A DNA stretch of 64,000 nt from JACDAN01 sp963802375 (lineage in GTDB: Bacteria; Actinomycetota; Thermoleophilia; Gaiellales; Gaiellaceae), in assembly GCA_963802375.1 (NCBI GenBank), contig CAWDIJ010000010.1:310001-374000 (forward strand). Reading direction: 5' to 3'. Made by a program: the position numbers and the translations under genes. Shown piece by piece: positions 18,178 to 25,164 of the stretch; positions within the stretch are counted from its first letter, which is position 1, and every line of letters starts with the position of its first letter. The notes beneath the pieces were generated by a model. That model had not been told where the DNA came from, made no database searches, and worked only from the letters and a program-made list of their open reading frames with translations.

Positions 18178-19500
18178 TCAGCGCCCGTGCAGCGCGTCAC
18201 GCGCACGGACGATCTGCGCGAGCAGCATCGTCGCGAGCAGGCAAATGACGATCAGGAGCACGCCGATGAGCGTCAAGACGAAAGGATCGCCGAGCGGCCT
18301 GTCTTCGACACCGAGTGCGCCGGTGGCCTCGCCGAGCAGATCCCTTCCTGCTCCGGCCACCGCGCCGGCAGCGCCGACCAGCGCACCCGCAGCGCCGACC
18401 ACGGGATCCGCTGGCCGGCTGATGCGCCCGCCGCCACTGCCGCTCTGCGTGTCGTCGTGGCCGACGGCCGAGACGAAGCCGATCTCGGCGATCGACTCGC
18501 TGCATGTGCTCCCGTCTCGCGCCGTGTCCAGCGCGGCCCGCGAAGCCTGGCCTCGGGCGATCACGATCGGAACTGCAGCGGCGGCACGCTCGGCTCCCCG
18601 AGCGCGGACGACGAGTCGATAGCCGCCCACGGGGAGGGCTCGTCCGCGAAACCGGCCGCGGAACCGAATGCGGTTCACGCCCGCGTGGGCTCGGACGCTG
18701 AAGCTGCCGATCCGCTCGCACGAAGGGAAGACTCGGACGATCGTGACCCGAAGGACGGCCGGCTTGGTCAGCCGGAAGATCAGCATCGTCCCCCCGTTCC
18801 GGCGACCCGGCCGTACCACCGTCCGAGAGGCACGAACGGGGCTTCGCGCCGCGGCGCCCTCACACGGTTTCGGCTCAGGCGGGCAATTGGCAGCCGCGAG
18901 CGTGAACGGCCCGACCGACCCTGCGCCCGCGCTGCCGGCAGTAGCTGGCCCCGCTCCTCCTGGCGCTCCCTGCGTGCTTCCCGCACCGCTCGAGCTCACG
19001 GCTCCCGGCCCGCTGCTCAATCCGCCTAGCGCCGGGATCAACGGTGTTTGCCCGCTCCCCGTTGTCGACGTCGGAGTGCCCGGACTCGATGTCGTCTGGG
19101 TCGAGACGGAGGGCGTCGTCAGCGTTGGAGCGGCTGGCGGAGGTGGAGGCGGCGGCAGGTTGGGCGGAGGAGGTGGAGGCGGCAGGTTGGGCGGAGGTGG
19201 AGGCGGCGGCAGGTTGGGCGGAGGTGGAGGCGGCGGCAGGTTGGGCGGAGGAGGTGGAGGCGGAAGTGGCGGTGGCGGCGGAAGCGGGGGTGGCGGCGGA
19301 GGTGGCGGAAGCGGTGGAGGTGGCGGAAGCGGTGGAGGCGGCGGAGGCGGGGGCAGAGGCGGTGGCGGAGGCAGAGGCGGCGGCGGAGGCAGCTGCTGCG
19401 GGGACGACTGGATACCGAGCTGGCGGTCGGCAGACGCACCGGCCGGCGCCCCGAGAAGGAGGGCTGCCGCCGCGAGCAGCAGGGCGCTCAATACACGCAT
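18178..19500 (-). CDS. Secreted proline-rich, membrane-anchored protein of unknown function
   Basis: 440 residues. ATG 19500 opens a signal peptide (MRVLSALLLAAAALLLGAPAGASA). About 90 residues of poly-proline follow, in units such as P7-N-L and P5-L. Then comes a Ser/Thr/Gly linker and a beta-rich domain (LIFRLTKPAVLRVTIVRV, GGYRLVVRARG) resembling FlgD-like or Big-type folds that recur in Thermoleophilia exported proteins. A C-terminal membrane helix (FVLTLIGVLLIVICLLATML) and a basic tail end it. It is anchored by its C-terminus with a rigid extracellular stalk. AGAGGA precedes the start. No function is proposed. Confidence 0.75.
   Translation of the reverse strand: MRVLSALLLAAAALLLGAPAGASADRQLGIQSSPQQLPPPPPLPPPPPLPPPPPPPPLPPPPPLPPPPPPPPLPPPPPLPPPPPPPNLPPPPPPPNLPPPPPPPNLPPPPPPPNLPPPPPPPAAPTLTTPSVSTQTTSSPGTPTSTTGSGQTPLIPALGGLSSGPGAVSSSGAGSTQGAPGGAGPATAGSAGAGSVGPFTLAAANCPPEPKPCEGAAARSPVRASRTVVRPGRRNGGTMLIFRLTKPAVLRVTIVRVFPSCERIGSFSVRAHAGVNRIRFRGRFRGRALPVGGYRLVVRARGAERAAAAVPIVIARGQASRAALDTARDGSTCSESIAEIGFVSAVGHDDTQSGSGGGRISRPADPVVGAAGALVGAAGAVAGAGRDLLGEATGALGVEDRPLGDPFVLTLIGVLLIVICLLATMLLAQIVRARDALHGR
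19135..19392 (-). repeat. Short tandem DNA repeats encoding the poly-proline stalk
   Basis: Near-perfect repeats of about 18-27 bases (coding-strand units P-P-P-P-P-P-P-N-L and P-P-P-P-P-L). The number of N-L units (four in a row near 19160-19250) is likely to vary between strains by slippage. It also creates glycine-rich reading frames on the + strand that are not genes. Confidence 0.85.
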
Positions 19501-19611
19501 TCGTCCTCTAAACGACGAGCACCAGTTTGCGGATACGCACCGGAGCGAAGATCGAGACCGAGCGAGGGTGGTTGCTTCCCTCGGCGCGCCGCCGCCGCTG
19601 CTCGCCCGCTC

Positions 19612-19639
19612 TTGCAAATGGGCGAGTTTGCTCTATCCT
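19612..19639 (+). promoter_or_regulatory. Promoter for the HNH-repeat gene
   Basis: TTGCAA (19612-19617), 16-base spacer, TATCCT (19634-19639). The predicted start of transcription falls on or one base before ATG 19647, so the mRNA would be leaderless. Confidence 0.6.
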
Positions 19640-19646
19640 TCTTGCC

Positions 19647-20423
19647 ATGGCTCGACGGCCCGCCCGCGAGCTGCTCGAGTCCCTCGACCGAGACGCTCTC
19701 GCCCAGTTCCAGGCTGGGATTCGCAAGCGCTATACCGACGAGGACATCCTCAACCAGCTGCAGGAGTCAGCCCGGCGCCTGGGCCGTTCGCCGTCGATGC
19801 GCGAGTTCGCCGCCGACGAGCAGACGACGGTGCATCCGCAGACGGTGATCGAACACTTCGGCAGCTGGAATGCGGCGAAGCGCTCCGCCGGCCTTGTTCC
19901 CAGGCGCTTCGCGACGAAGGAGGAGCTGCTCCAGCTGCTTCGAGAGCTGGGGGAGAAGCTCGGGCGGACGCCGACGGCCCGCGACCTGGACGAGCACCGC
20001 GGCTCGATGCCTTCGAAGTCGCTCTATTGGCACACCTTCGGCTCACTCACGACCGCGCTCCGCGAAGCGGGTTTCGACGTCCCGATCGGGGAGGAGCGGC
20101 TGGAGCGCGCGATCGACCAGGGCTGCGCCGTCGCACTGAAGCTCGGCCGGCTCCCGAAGTTCCAGGAGTGGGGAGCAGCGAGAAAGGCAGACGGCTCCCT
20201 GCTGACCGAGTGGCAGATCTACCGCATGTTCGACGTGCGCCGTGGCGCCTGGTCGACGTTCCAGTACCTGATCCGCGAGCGGCTGCTCGAGGACGGCTAC
20301 GACGTCTCGCCGGACGGCCGAGTCTCGAAGAAGAGCGCTAGAGCGACGCGAGCGCGGTCAGCAACCGCAGGCAGGACTCACGCTCGTCCGGCGCGCGCAC
20401 CGCGGGGAGGGGCTGCTCGGTAA
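19647..20423 (+). CDS. Protein with three homing-endonuclease-associated (HNH) repeats
   Basis: 258 residues. Three successive repeats of about 55-65 residues each follow the pattern [hydrophobic helix]-LGR-P-[S/T]-x-R-[D/E]-F/L ... FGSWNAAKRSAGL: near residues 25-80, 88-142 and 143-215. These repeats occur as DNA-binding modules beside HNH nucleases, but no nuclease core is present. A DNA-binding or regulatory role is inference only. The last 34 residues overlap the convergent glutaminase gene by 86 bases. A TAG at 20339-20341, one frame off, would give the neat shared CTAG seen at other convergent pairs, so a one-base error near the 3' end is possible. Confidence 0.7.
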   Translation: MARRPARELLESLDRDALAQFQAGIRKRYTDEDILNQLQESARRLGRSPSMREFAADEQTTVHPQTVIEHFGSWNAAKRSAGLVPRRFATKEELLQLLRELGEKLGRTPTARDLDEHRGSMPSKSLYWHTFGSLTTALREAGFDVPIGEERLERAIDQGCAVALKLGRLPKFQEWGAARKADGSLLTEWQIYRMFDVRRGAWSTFQYLIRERLLEDGYDVSPDGRVSKKSARATRARSATAGRTHARPARAPRGGAAR

Positions 20424-21129
20424 AGCCGCGGTCGGGGCGAAAGCGCTCTTTGCAGGCGAGCCGCCCGCCCTCGAGGGTGAGGATCGTGCCCTCAGACAGC
20501 TCGCGCTTGCGGAGCTCGAGCCCGAGGAAGCGCTCGGAGACCTCCAGCGCGCGCTTCGTGGACGCGAAGAAGATGCCCTCGCCGCGGGACTCACCCGTCC
20601 AGAGCGGCCTGCCGACGCCACGGGCGAGGTAGACCGCGCCTCGCTCCCGCTCGTCGACCCAGGCGGTGGCCATCGAGCCGCGAAGCTGCTCGAGCGTCTG
20701 GCCCCACGGGCCGAACTCCTGGACGAGCGCGAAGATCGCCTGCGTGTCGACGGTCATCGACGGCTCGTGCCGCTCGAAGCCGTGCCGCTCGAAGATCTCT
20801 TCGTCGTTGAGGATGATCCCGTTGTGGACGCCCACGACCCGCCCGTGTCGGACGGGGTGATTGTTGGCCTCGATGGTGGGGTGACCCTTTGTGTAGTCGC
20901 GGACGTGGAGCAGAACCTCGACGGACTCGTCCGGGACGGTCAGGTCGGTGAGGAGCTCGCTTGCGCCCGAGCGCTGCTTGTGCACCGAGACCGCCTCACC
21001 AGTCGATCGGTGCGCATACCCGACGGCGTCGGCCCCGCGCTCCGCGATGCCTGCGAGCAGGGCCTGAGCCGCGAGCGTCCGATCGATCTCGGCATCAGGC
21101 TTCAGGCTGTATCCGGCAATACCACACAT
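20338..21129 (-). CDS. Class II glutamine amidotransferase domain protein
   Basis: 263 residues forming a stand-alone N-terminal-nucleophile glutaminase. The protein begins MCGIAGY, so Cys2 is exposed after Met removal. HVRDYTKGHPTIEANNHPV and GVHNGIILNDEEIF are the GlmS/PurF-like glutamine-site segments. It lacks the sugar isomerase or PRTase domains of GlmS and PurF. The acceptor of the ammonia is unknown; paralogues of this kind are common in high-GC actinobacteria. ATG start. Confidence 0.8.
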   Translation of the reverse strand: MCGIAGYSLKPDAEIDRTLAAQALLAGIAERGADAVGYAHRSTGEAVSVHKQRSGASELLTDLTVPDESVEVLLHVRDYTKGHPTIEANNHPVRHGRVVGVHNGIILNDEEIFERHGFERHEPSMTVDTQAIFALVQEFGPWGQTLEQLRGSMATAWVDERERGAVYLARGVGRPLWTGESRGEGIFFASTKRALEVSERFLGLELRKRELSEGTILTLEGGRLACKERFRPDRGFTEQPLPAVRAPDERESCLRLLTALASL

Positions 21130-21241
21130 AAATAGGTCCTACGACCCCACCTTCGTGTGACGTCTCCAATCTCCTTCGGTTAGCACGGTCTCGGCGCCCC
21201 TCCCTCGATCGGGGGAACCCGCCCGAGTCGTGCGCCGCCGA

Positions 21242-21247
21242 TATAAG
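21242..21247 (+). promoter_or_regulatory. -10 box for the + strand sigma factor; leaderless start
   Basis: TATAAG ends 5 bases before GTG 21253. An in-frame TAA at 21244-21246 excludes any earlier start, so the GTG start and a leaderless or near-leaderless mRNA fit together. No clear -35 at 16-18 bases. Confidence 0.55.
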
Positions 21248-21252
21248 CCCAC

Positions 21253-22218
21253 GTGGAGCCGCGGCGCCTTCCTGAGCCCGATGTCGAAGAGACCCTTGTG
21301 CCTCATCTCGAGGTGCTACCCGGCGCGGGCGAACTCGACACTCCTGAACCGAAGGAGCGCGAGGAGGAGCCGGCTGGGAAGACCCACGACGGCACGCCGC
21401 TGTCCGATCCGCTCAAGCTGTACGTGCGGCAGATCGGCGGCGGTCCGCTGCTCAGCGCAGAGGAAGAGCGCGAGCTCGCACGCCGCAAGGATGCGGGTGA
21501 CGAGGCTGCCAAGCGCCGACTCATCGAGTGCAACCTGCGCTTGGTCATGTCGATCACGCGCAACTACACGAAGGCCGGTGTCCCGCTCCTCGACCTGATC
21601 CAGGAGGGGAACCTCGGGCTCATCCGGGCGGTGGAGAAGTTCGACTGGAAGCTCGGCTTCAAGCTGTCGACCTACGCGACGTGGTGGATTCGCCAGGCCG
21701 TCTCGAGGGCGCTCGCCGATCAGGGGCGGACGATCCGCCTGCCCGTCCACGTCGCCGAGCAGGCGCGGAAGGTCCTGCGCGCCCGACGCGTCCTCACGCA
21801 GAGGCTCAACCACGACCCGACGGTCGAAGAGATCGCCAAGGAGAGCGGCTTCACGGAGGAGCGTGTCCGCCAGCTCTTCGAGCTCGTCGAGGATCCGGTC
21901 AGCCTCGAGACGCCCGTCGGTGACGGTGAGAGCCTCTATGGCGACCTGATCGAGGACACGCACTCCGACCGGCCGGACGACGAGACGGCGAAGCAGTTCC
22001 GCTCGGTCGATCTGGCCCAGGCGATGTTTCGCCTGGACCCCCGGCTGCGCCGCGTGCTGGCGATGCGCTTCGGCCTCGAAGGGCATACGCCGAAAACACT
22101 CGAAGAGGTCGGCACCGACCTCGGGATCACCCGCGAGCGAGTTCGGCAGCTCGAATCGCGCGCCCTGCAGCAGCTCCGCTCGGTCGCGCCGGGCCTGCAG
22201 TTCTATCTCGAGGCCTGA
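21253..22218 (+). CDS. RNA polymerase sigma-70 factor, RpoD-like, lacking region 1.1
   Basis: 321 residues. After a short acidic N-terminus come region 1.2 (DPLKLYVRQIGGGPLLSAEEE), region 2 (NLRLVMSITRNYTKAGVPLLDLIQEGN, KLSTYATWWIRQAVSRAL), region 3 (LPVHVAEQ) and region 4 (TLEEVGTDLGITRERVRQLESRAL). There is no region 1.1. It is close to group 1/2 sigma factors such as HrdB/SigB. With the convergent factor at 22237 carrying region 1.1, this one is probably the group 2 (alternative) factor. Leaderless GTG start. Confidence 0.88.
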   Translation: MEPRRLPEPDVEETLVPHLEVLPGAGELDTPEPKEREEEPAGKTHDGTPLSDPLKLYVRQIGGGPLLSAEEERELARRKDAGDEAAKRRLIECNLRLVMSITRNYTKAGVPLLDLIQEGNLGLIRAVEKFDWKLGFKLSTYATWWIRQAVSRALADQGRTIRLPVHVAEQARKVLRARRVLTQRLNHDPTVEEIAKESGFTEERVRQLFELVEDPVSLETPVGDGESLYGDLIEDTHSDRPDDETAKQFRSVDLAQAMFRLDPRLRRVLAMRFGLEGHTPKTLEEVGTDLGITRERVRQLESRALQQLRSVAPGLQFYLEA

Positions 22219-22236
22219 TTCGCCGCGAAAAGGGGG

Positions 22237-23301
22237 CTAGGCGACGCTTTCGATCCCGTGCAGCCGGCTGAGGCGCTTGAGGGCGTGCCCCTCGATCTGC
22301 CTGACGCGCTCGCGCGTGAGATCCAGAGTGCGGCCGATCTCTTCGAGGGTCCGCGGCTCGGTGTTGTCGAGGCCGTAGCGCAGGATGAGCACGGCGCGCT
22401 CGCGGTCGGTGAGGGCCGCCAGAGCGCGGGCGAGAGCCTGGCTCCTGAGCGAGACCTCGACCTCCTCGTCCGGCTGGGGCCCGCCGCACGCGACGAAATC
22501 GCCGAAGACGGCGTCCTCGGTCTCGCCGACCGGCTGGTCGAGGCTCGTCGACGCATGGGCGGCCGCCTTGACTTCCCGCGCCTGCTCGATGGGGAGGCTC
22601 GCCTCCTCGGCGATCTCCTCGAGCGTCGGCTCTCGGCCGAGCTGTGTCCAGAGGATCCGCTCGGCCTTGTTGAGCTTCTGGAGCCGCTCGACGATGTGGA
22701 CCGGCATCCGGATCGTGCGAGCCTTGTCCGCAAGCGCCCTGGCCACTGCCTGCCTGATCCACCAGGTGGCATACGTCGAGAACTTGAAGCCCCGGCGCCA
22801 GTCGAACTTCTCGACGGCGCGGATCAGGCCCAGCGTCCCTTCCTGGATCAGGTCGAGGAACGGAAGGCCCTGGTTTCGGTAGTTCTTTGCGATCGAGACG
22901 ACGAGGCGGAGGTTCGACTGGATCATCCGCTGCTTCGCCTGCATGTCGCCTCGCTCGATCCGCTTGGCGAGCTCGACCTCCTGCGCGGCGGTGAGGAGCG
23001 GGTGCCTGCCCGCCTCACGCAGGAACAGCTGGAGCGCGTCGGTCGTCGTCTCGTACACGACCTGTGACGCCTCGGGCGCCTTTTCGGGGGCCTTCTCGGG
23101 CTGGGGCATGTCCTCGACGACATCGATGCCGCGCTGCTCCAACTCGCGCTGCAGCGCCTCGCGCTCCAGCTCGTCCAGATCGAGTGGCTCGAGAACCTCG
23201 GCCAATTCGGCGTGCCTGACAGCGCCCGACTGCTCGGCTACTTCGAGCAAATTGCGCAAGTCCTCGCTACCGAGGACGGACTCGATCTCGGCCGTCGTCA
23301 T
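22237..23301 (-). CDS. sigA: Primary-type RNA polymerase sigma factor
   Basis: 354 residues. A region 1.1-like N-terminus (LRNLLEVAEQSGAVRHAELA, about residues 14-60) and a charged linker lead to region 1.2 (DALQLFLREAGRHPLL). Region 2 has NLRLVVSIAKNYRNQGLPFLDLIQEG and KFSTYATWWIRQAVARALAD; region 3 and region 4 (TLEEIGRTLDLTRERVRQIEG) follow. This is the RpoD layout and the likely housekeeping factor. ATG start. It is tail to tail with the other sigma gene, 18 bases apart, and divergent from the twin RNA genes. Confidence 0.85.
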   Translation of the reverse strand: MTTAEIESVLGSEDLRNLLEVAEQSGAVRHAELAEVLEPLDLDELEREALQRELEQRGIDVVEDMPQPEKAPEKAPEASQVVYETTTDALQLFLREAGRHPLLTAAQEVELAKRIERGDMQAKQRMIQSNLRLVVSIAKNYRNQGLPFLDLIQEGTLGLIRAVEKFDWRRGFKFSTYATWWIRQAVARALADKARTIRMPVHIVERLQKLNKAERILWTQLGREPTLEEIAEEASLPIEQAREVKAAAHASTSLDQPVGETEDAVFGDFVACGGPQPDEEVEVSLRSQALARALAALTDRERAVLILRYGLDNTEPRTLEEIGRTLDLTRERVRQIEGHALKRLSRLHGIESVA

Positions 23302-23530
23302 CCCGCTAGTTCTCTCTCTCCAATTGCCGGCGACGCAAAACGTATTCGGTCGGGCGGTTCCCGTGTGTGGGCGGCGCGAGTCTATACCGAATCCCGCAGA
23401 GCCGCCCTGGAGGCCGGACGCACGAGAACAGGTGTTATGTCAAGTTGGGCCACCTGGAGCCGCCGGCGTTCCGCCTCCCCTGTCCGCCCGGCGACCGAGC
23501 TCGATGCAGTCTCCCGGGGCTCGCCCAGGG
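23302..23530. other. Upstream region of sigA
   Basis: About 230 bases without a coding signal. TATACC at 23384-23389 (+ strand) is a possible -10. I could not assign a sigA promoter with confidence. Confidence 0.3.
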
Positions 23531-23571
23531 TTATCCACAGAATGGTGATCGTGCTGTGGAAATGTGGAAAA
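23531..23571. promoter_or_regulatory. DnaA-box-like cluster and 18-base element upstream of RNA gene 1
   Basis: TTATCCACA at 23531-23539 matches the DnaA box consensus exactly. CTGTGGAAATGTGGAAAA at 23554-23571 contains two overlapping TGTGGAAAn near-boxes. The same 18 bases recur at 23843-23860. In both cases the element starts 96-97 bases before the predicted RNA start, which argues for a regulatory site rather than chance. Confidence 0.55.
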
Positions 23572-23614
23572 CTGAATCGTTTGCAAATAGCGTGAAATTG
23601 CGCCGCGTGGGGTC

Positions 23615-23643
23615 TTGCAGACCACGCATTCCCGCCCTAGTCT
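23615..23643 (+). promoter_or_regulatory. Promoter of structured RNA gene 1
   Basis: TTGCAG, 17-base spacer, TAGTCT. Predicted start at G23651, 8 bases after the -10. Confidence 0.7.
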
Positions 23644-23650
23644 CTCCCCT

Positions 23651-23806
23651 GCGTCGAGCACGGAGCGCGAGTAGGGCGAAGCAGATCCTGAGGGCCGTAG
23701 CCGGAAGGCGAAAGTCACCAGGATCGGTGGACGAAAGCGAAACCGGCTCGGCGAATGATCTGGCGCAGAGGAGCCTTCGGGTTCCTAGGCGCCAGATCGT
23801 TTTTTT
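23651..23806 (+). ncRNA. Structured small RNA, unknown family, copy 1
   Basis: A predicted 156-base transcript with its own promoter and intrinsic terminator. An outer stem CGTCGAGC/GCTCGGCG (23652-23659 with 23746-23753) closes a multiloop. Inside it is GATCCTG/CAGGATC (23684-23690 with 23719-23725), with purine-rich GNRA-like loops in between. Copy 2 differs at only about 7 bases, and the differences in the terminator stem are compensatory. No open frame with a start is conserved between copies. I do not recognise it as 6S, tmRNA, RNase P, SRP RNA or a known riboswitch. A 6S/Ms1-like role is a guess prompted only by the sigma-gene neighbours. Confidence 0.78.
23757..23806 (+). terminator. 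Intrinsic terminator of RNA gene 1
   Basis: GATCTGGCGC/GCGCCAGATC with an inner GGAGCC-TTCG-GGTTCC hairpin, followed by seven T residues. Confidence 0.92.
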
Positions 23807-23842
23807 GGTCCCGGCCGGTGGTAGAGCACGATGGCCCGCAGG

Positions 23843-23860
23843 CTGTGGAAATGTGGAAAA
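23843..23860. promoter_or_regulatory. 18-base element upstream of RNA gene 2
   Basis: Exact repeat of 23554-23571, starting 96 bases before the predicted start of RNA copy 2. It holds two overlapping TGTGGAAA units. Confidence 0.5.
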
Positions 23861-23902
23861 AAGAAAACTCTGCAAATTGCGAGAAGTGGTTTCTTGCGAG
23901 CC

Positions 23903-23931
23903 TTGCAACCCGTCCCGATGGGCCCTATTGT
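23903..23931 (+). promoter_or_regulatory. Promoter of structured RNA gene 2
   Basis: TTGCAA, 17-base spacer, TATTGT. Predicted start at G23939. It is closer to consensus than the copy 1 promoter, so copy 2 may be the stronger gene. Confidence 0.75.
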
Positions 23932-23938
23932 CCTCCTT

Positions 23939-24092
23939 GCGTCGAGCACGGGACGCGAGTAGGGCGAAGCAGATCCTGAGGGCCGTAGCCGGAAGGCGAA
24001 AGTCACCAGGATCGGTGGACGAAAGCGAAACCGGCTCGGCGAATGAACTGGCGCAGAGGTGCCCTCGGGTTCCTAGGCGCCAGTTCCTTTTT
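23939..24092 (+). ncRNA. Structured small RNA, unknown family, copy 2
   Basis: 154-base predicted transcript, nearly identical to 23651-23806: the same outer and inner stems, and a block of about 90 bases without a change. Differences lie at positions 14-15 of the RNA and in the terminator hairpin. There the lower stem changes from GATC/GATC to GAAC/GTTC and stays paired. The promoter spacers and upstream DNA have diverged apart from the -35, -10 and the 18-base element, as expected for two functional genes under selection. Confidence 0.78.
24045..24092 (+). terminator. Intrinsic terminator of RNA gene 2
   Basis: GAACTGGCGC/GCGCCAGTTC with an inner hairpin, followed by a run of five T residues. 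Confidence 0.9.
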
Positions 24093-24147
24093 GTGGACCG
24101 AGCGACCTCCCCCGCGCCGGCAGCCGCCGCCTCTAGAATCGCCGCGC

Positions 24148-24378
24148 ATGCATCTCCGCCAGCCGAGCATCGACCGCGGCGTCACGTCGTTCCTGTGGGC
24201 CTTCGGGCTCGGTCTTTACCTTTGGCTCGGGATGCTGGCGATCGGCGTCGACGGCGCAACCGCCTTCATCATGAGCCTGCTCGCCGCCTGCGTGATCTTC
24301 CTCGTCGTCCGCCTCTACGGCGGTGACGACGTCCGGAAGCCGCCTCAGTCGCCGAAGGCGCGGATCGGCAACCGGTGA
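24148..24378 (+). CDS. Small two-helix membrane protein
   Basis: 76 residues. Two hydrophobic segments (FLWAFGLGLYLWLGMLAIG, about 14-32; TAFIMSLLAACVIFLVVRLY, about 37-56) and a basic C-terminus. Family not recognised. A TAGAAT -10 at 24134-24139 ends 8 bases before ATG 24148, so the message would have almost no leader. Read-through from RNA gene 2 is the alternative source of transcription. Confidence 0.7.
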   Translation: MHLRQPSIDRGVTSFLWAFGLGLYLWLGMLAIGVDGATAFIMSLLAACVIFLVVRLYGGDDVRKPPQSPKARIGNR

Positions 24379-24648
24379 TCGCCCGACAGCGCGCCCACTA
24401 GGCGGCGCGCCAGCTCGCCGCCGAGGGCGACCTCGAGTCGCGCCTGGGCATGCGGCTGCGCCTGCGCACGCGGCTGCGCCTCGGCGAGCAGGCCCAGATC
24501 CGAGCAGTGGCCGAGCAGACGGGTGTCGGCTCTCCCCTCGTCGGGCGACAAGACATTCACGGCACTCTCTCTATCGTCGGCGCCGCACCGACGAGCAATC
24601 CCTGGCGGGAGGGAGCCGAAACCGCTTCGAGCCTTGCCGAAACCCCGG
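24379..24648. other. Intergenic region between the small membrane gene and apt
   Basis: 270 bases. It contains a short imperfect GGCTGCGCCTGCGCACGCG-type repeat (about 24450-24500). A - strand frame of 71 codons crosses it (24345-24560, ATG, Ala/Gln/Arg-rich) but has no family resemblance and overlaps the end of the + gene. I see nothing else. Confidence 0.35.
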
Positions 24649-25164
24649 TCAGTACGAGATCAGCGAGTGCAGCGGATACTTCGAGAGCCGCTCGCGGCCG
24701 CCGAGGAACGTCAGCTCGATGACGAAGTTGACGCCGACGACCTCCCCACCCAGCTGCTCGACCAGCCCACCGATCGCCTCGACGGTGCCCCCCGTGGCCA
24801 GCACGTCGTCGTGGATGACCACGCGCGCCCCGTCGCCGATCGCGTCGGCGTTGACCTCCAGGGCGTTCTGGCCGTACTCGAGCGCGTACGTGGCGCTCAC
24901 GGTCTCGGGCGGGAGCTTCCCGGGCCTCCGTGCAGGGACGAAGCCACAGGGCACCTCCTTGGCGATCGCGGCCCCGAGGATGAACCCCCGCGCCTCCGCA
25001 CCCAGAACGAGGTCAGGATTCCGCTCGCGCGTCCAGTCGGCCAGCGACGAGACGGTCTGCGCGAGCGCCTCCGGGTCCCGCAGCAACGGGCTCACGTCCT
25101 TGAACCCGACACCGGGCTCCGGCCAGTCCGGCACCTCGCGGACACGTGTCTTGAGGTCGATCAC
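24649..25164 (-). CDS. apt: Adenine phosphoribosyltransferase
   Basis: 171 residues, the family length. VREVPDWPEPGVGFKDVSPL is typical of Apt; the PRPP loop is VVIHDDVLATGGT; GAEARGFILGAAIA is the 5' substrate loop. It salvages adenine to AMP. GTG start overlapping the MerR-type regulator by 4 bases. Last gene of the FHA-regulator-apt operon. Confidence 0.95.
   Translation of the reverse strand: MIDLKTRVREVPDWPEPGVGFKDVSPLLRDPEALAQTVSSLADWTRERNPDLVLGAEARGFILGAAIAKEVPCGFVPARRPGKLPPETVSATYALEYGQNALEVNADAIGDGARVVIHDDVLATGGTVEAIGGLVEQLGGEVVGVNFVIELTFLGGRERLSKYPLHSLISY

Noticed and set aside
19135..19392. Possible CRISPR or direct-repeat array
   Set aside because: The repeats are adjacent coding units for proline with no spacers and no cas genes.
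18668..20341. Long + strand frame rich in glycine
   Set aside because: It is the antisense of the polyproline coding repeats and runs into the HNH-repeat gene in another frame; it has no domain.
21130..21252. ECF-type promoter (GGAAC at 21214) upstream of the + sigma gene
   Set aside because: No matching -10 at the required spacing; TATAAG just before the GTG is more convincing.
23302..24092. Origin of replication, because of DnaA-box-like sites
   Set aside because: Only one perfect box, no dnaA/dnaN, and the near-boxes are better explained as elements of the RNA genes.
24345..24560. - strand frame of 71 codons downstream of apt
   Set aside because: Repetitive Ala/Gln/Arg composition, overlaps the end of the + gene, no family.
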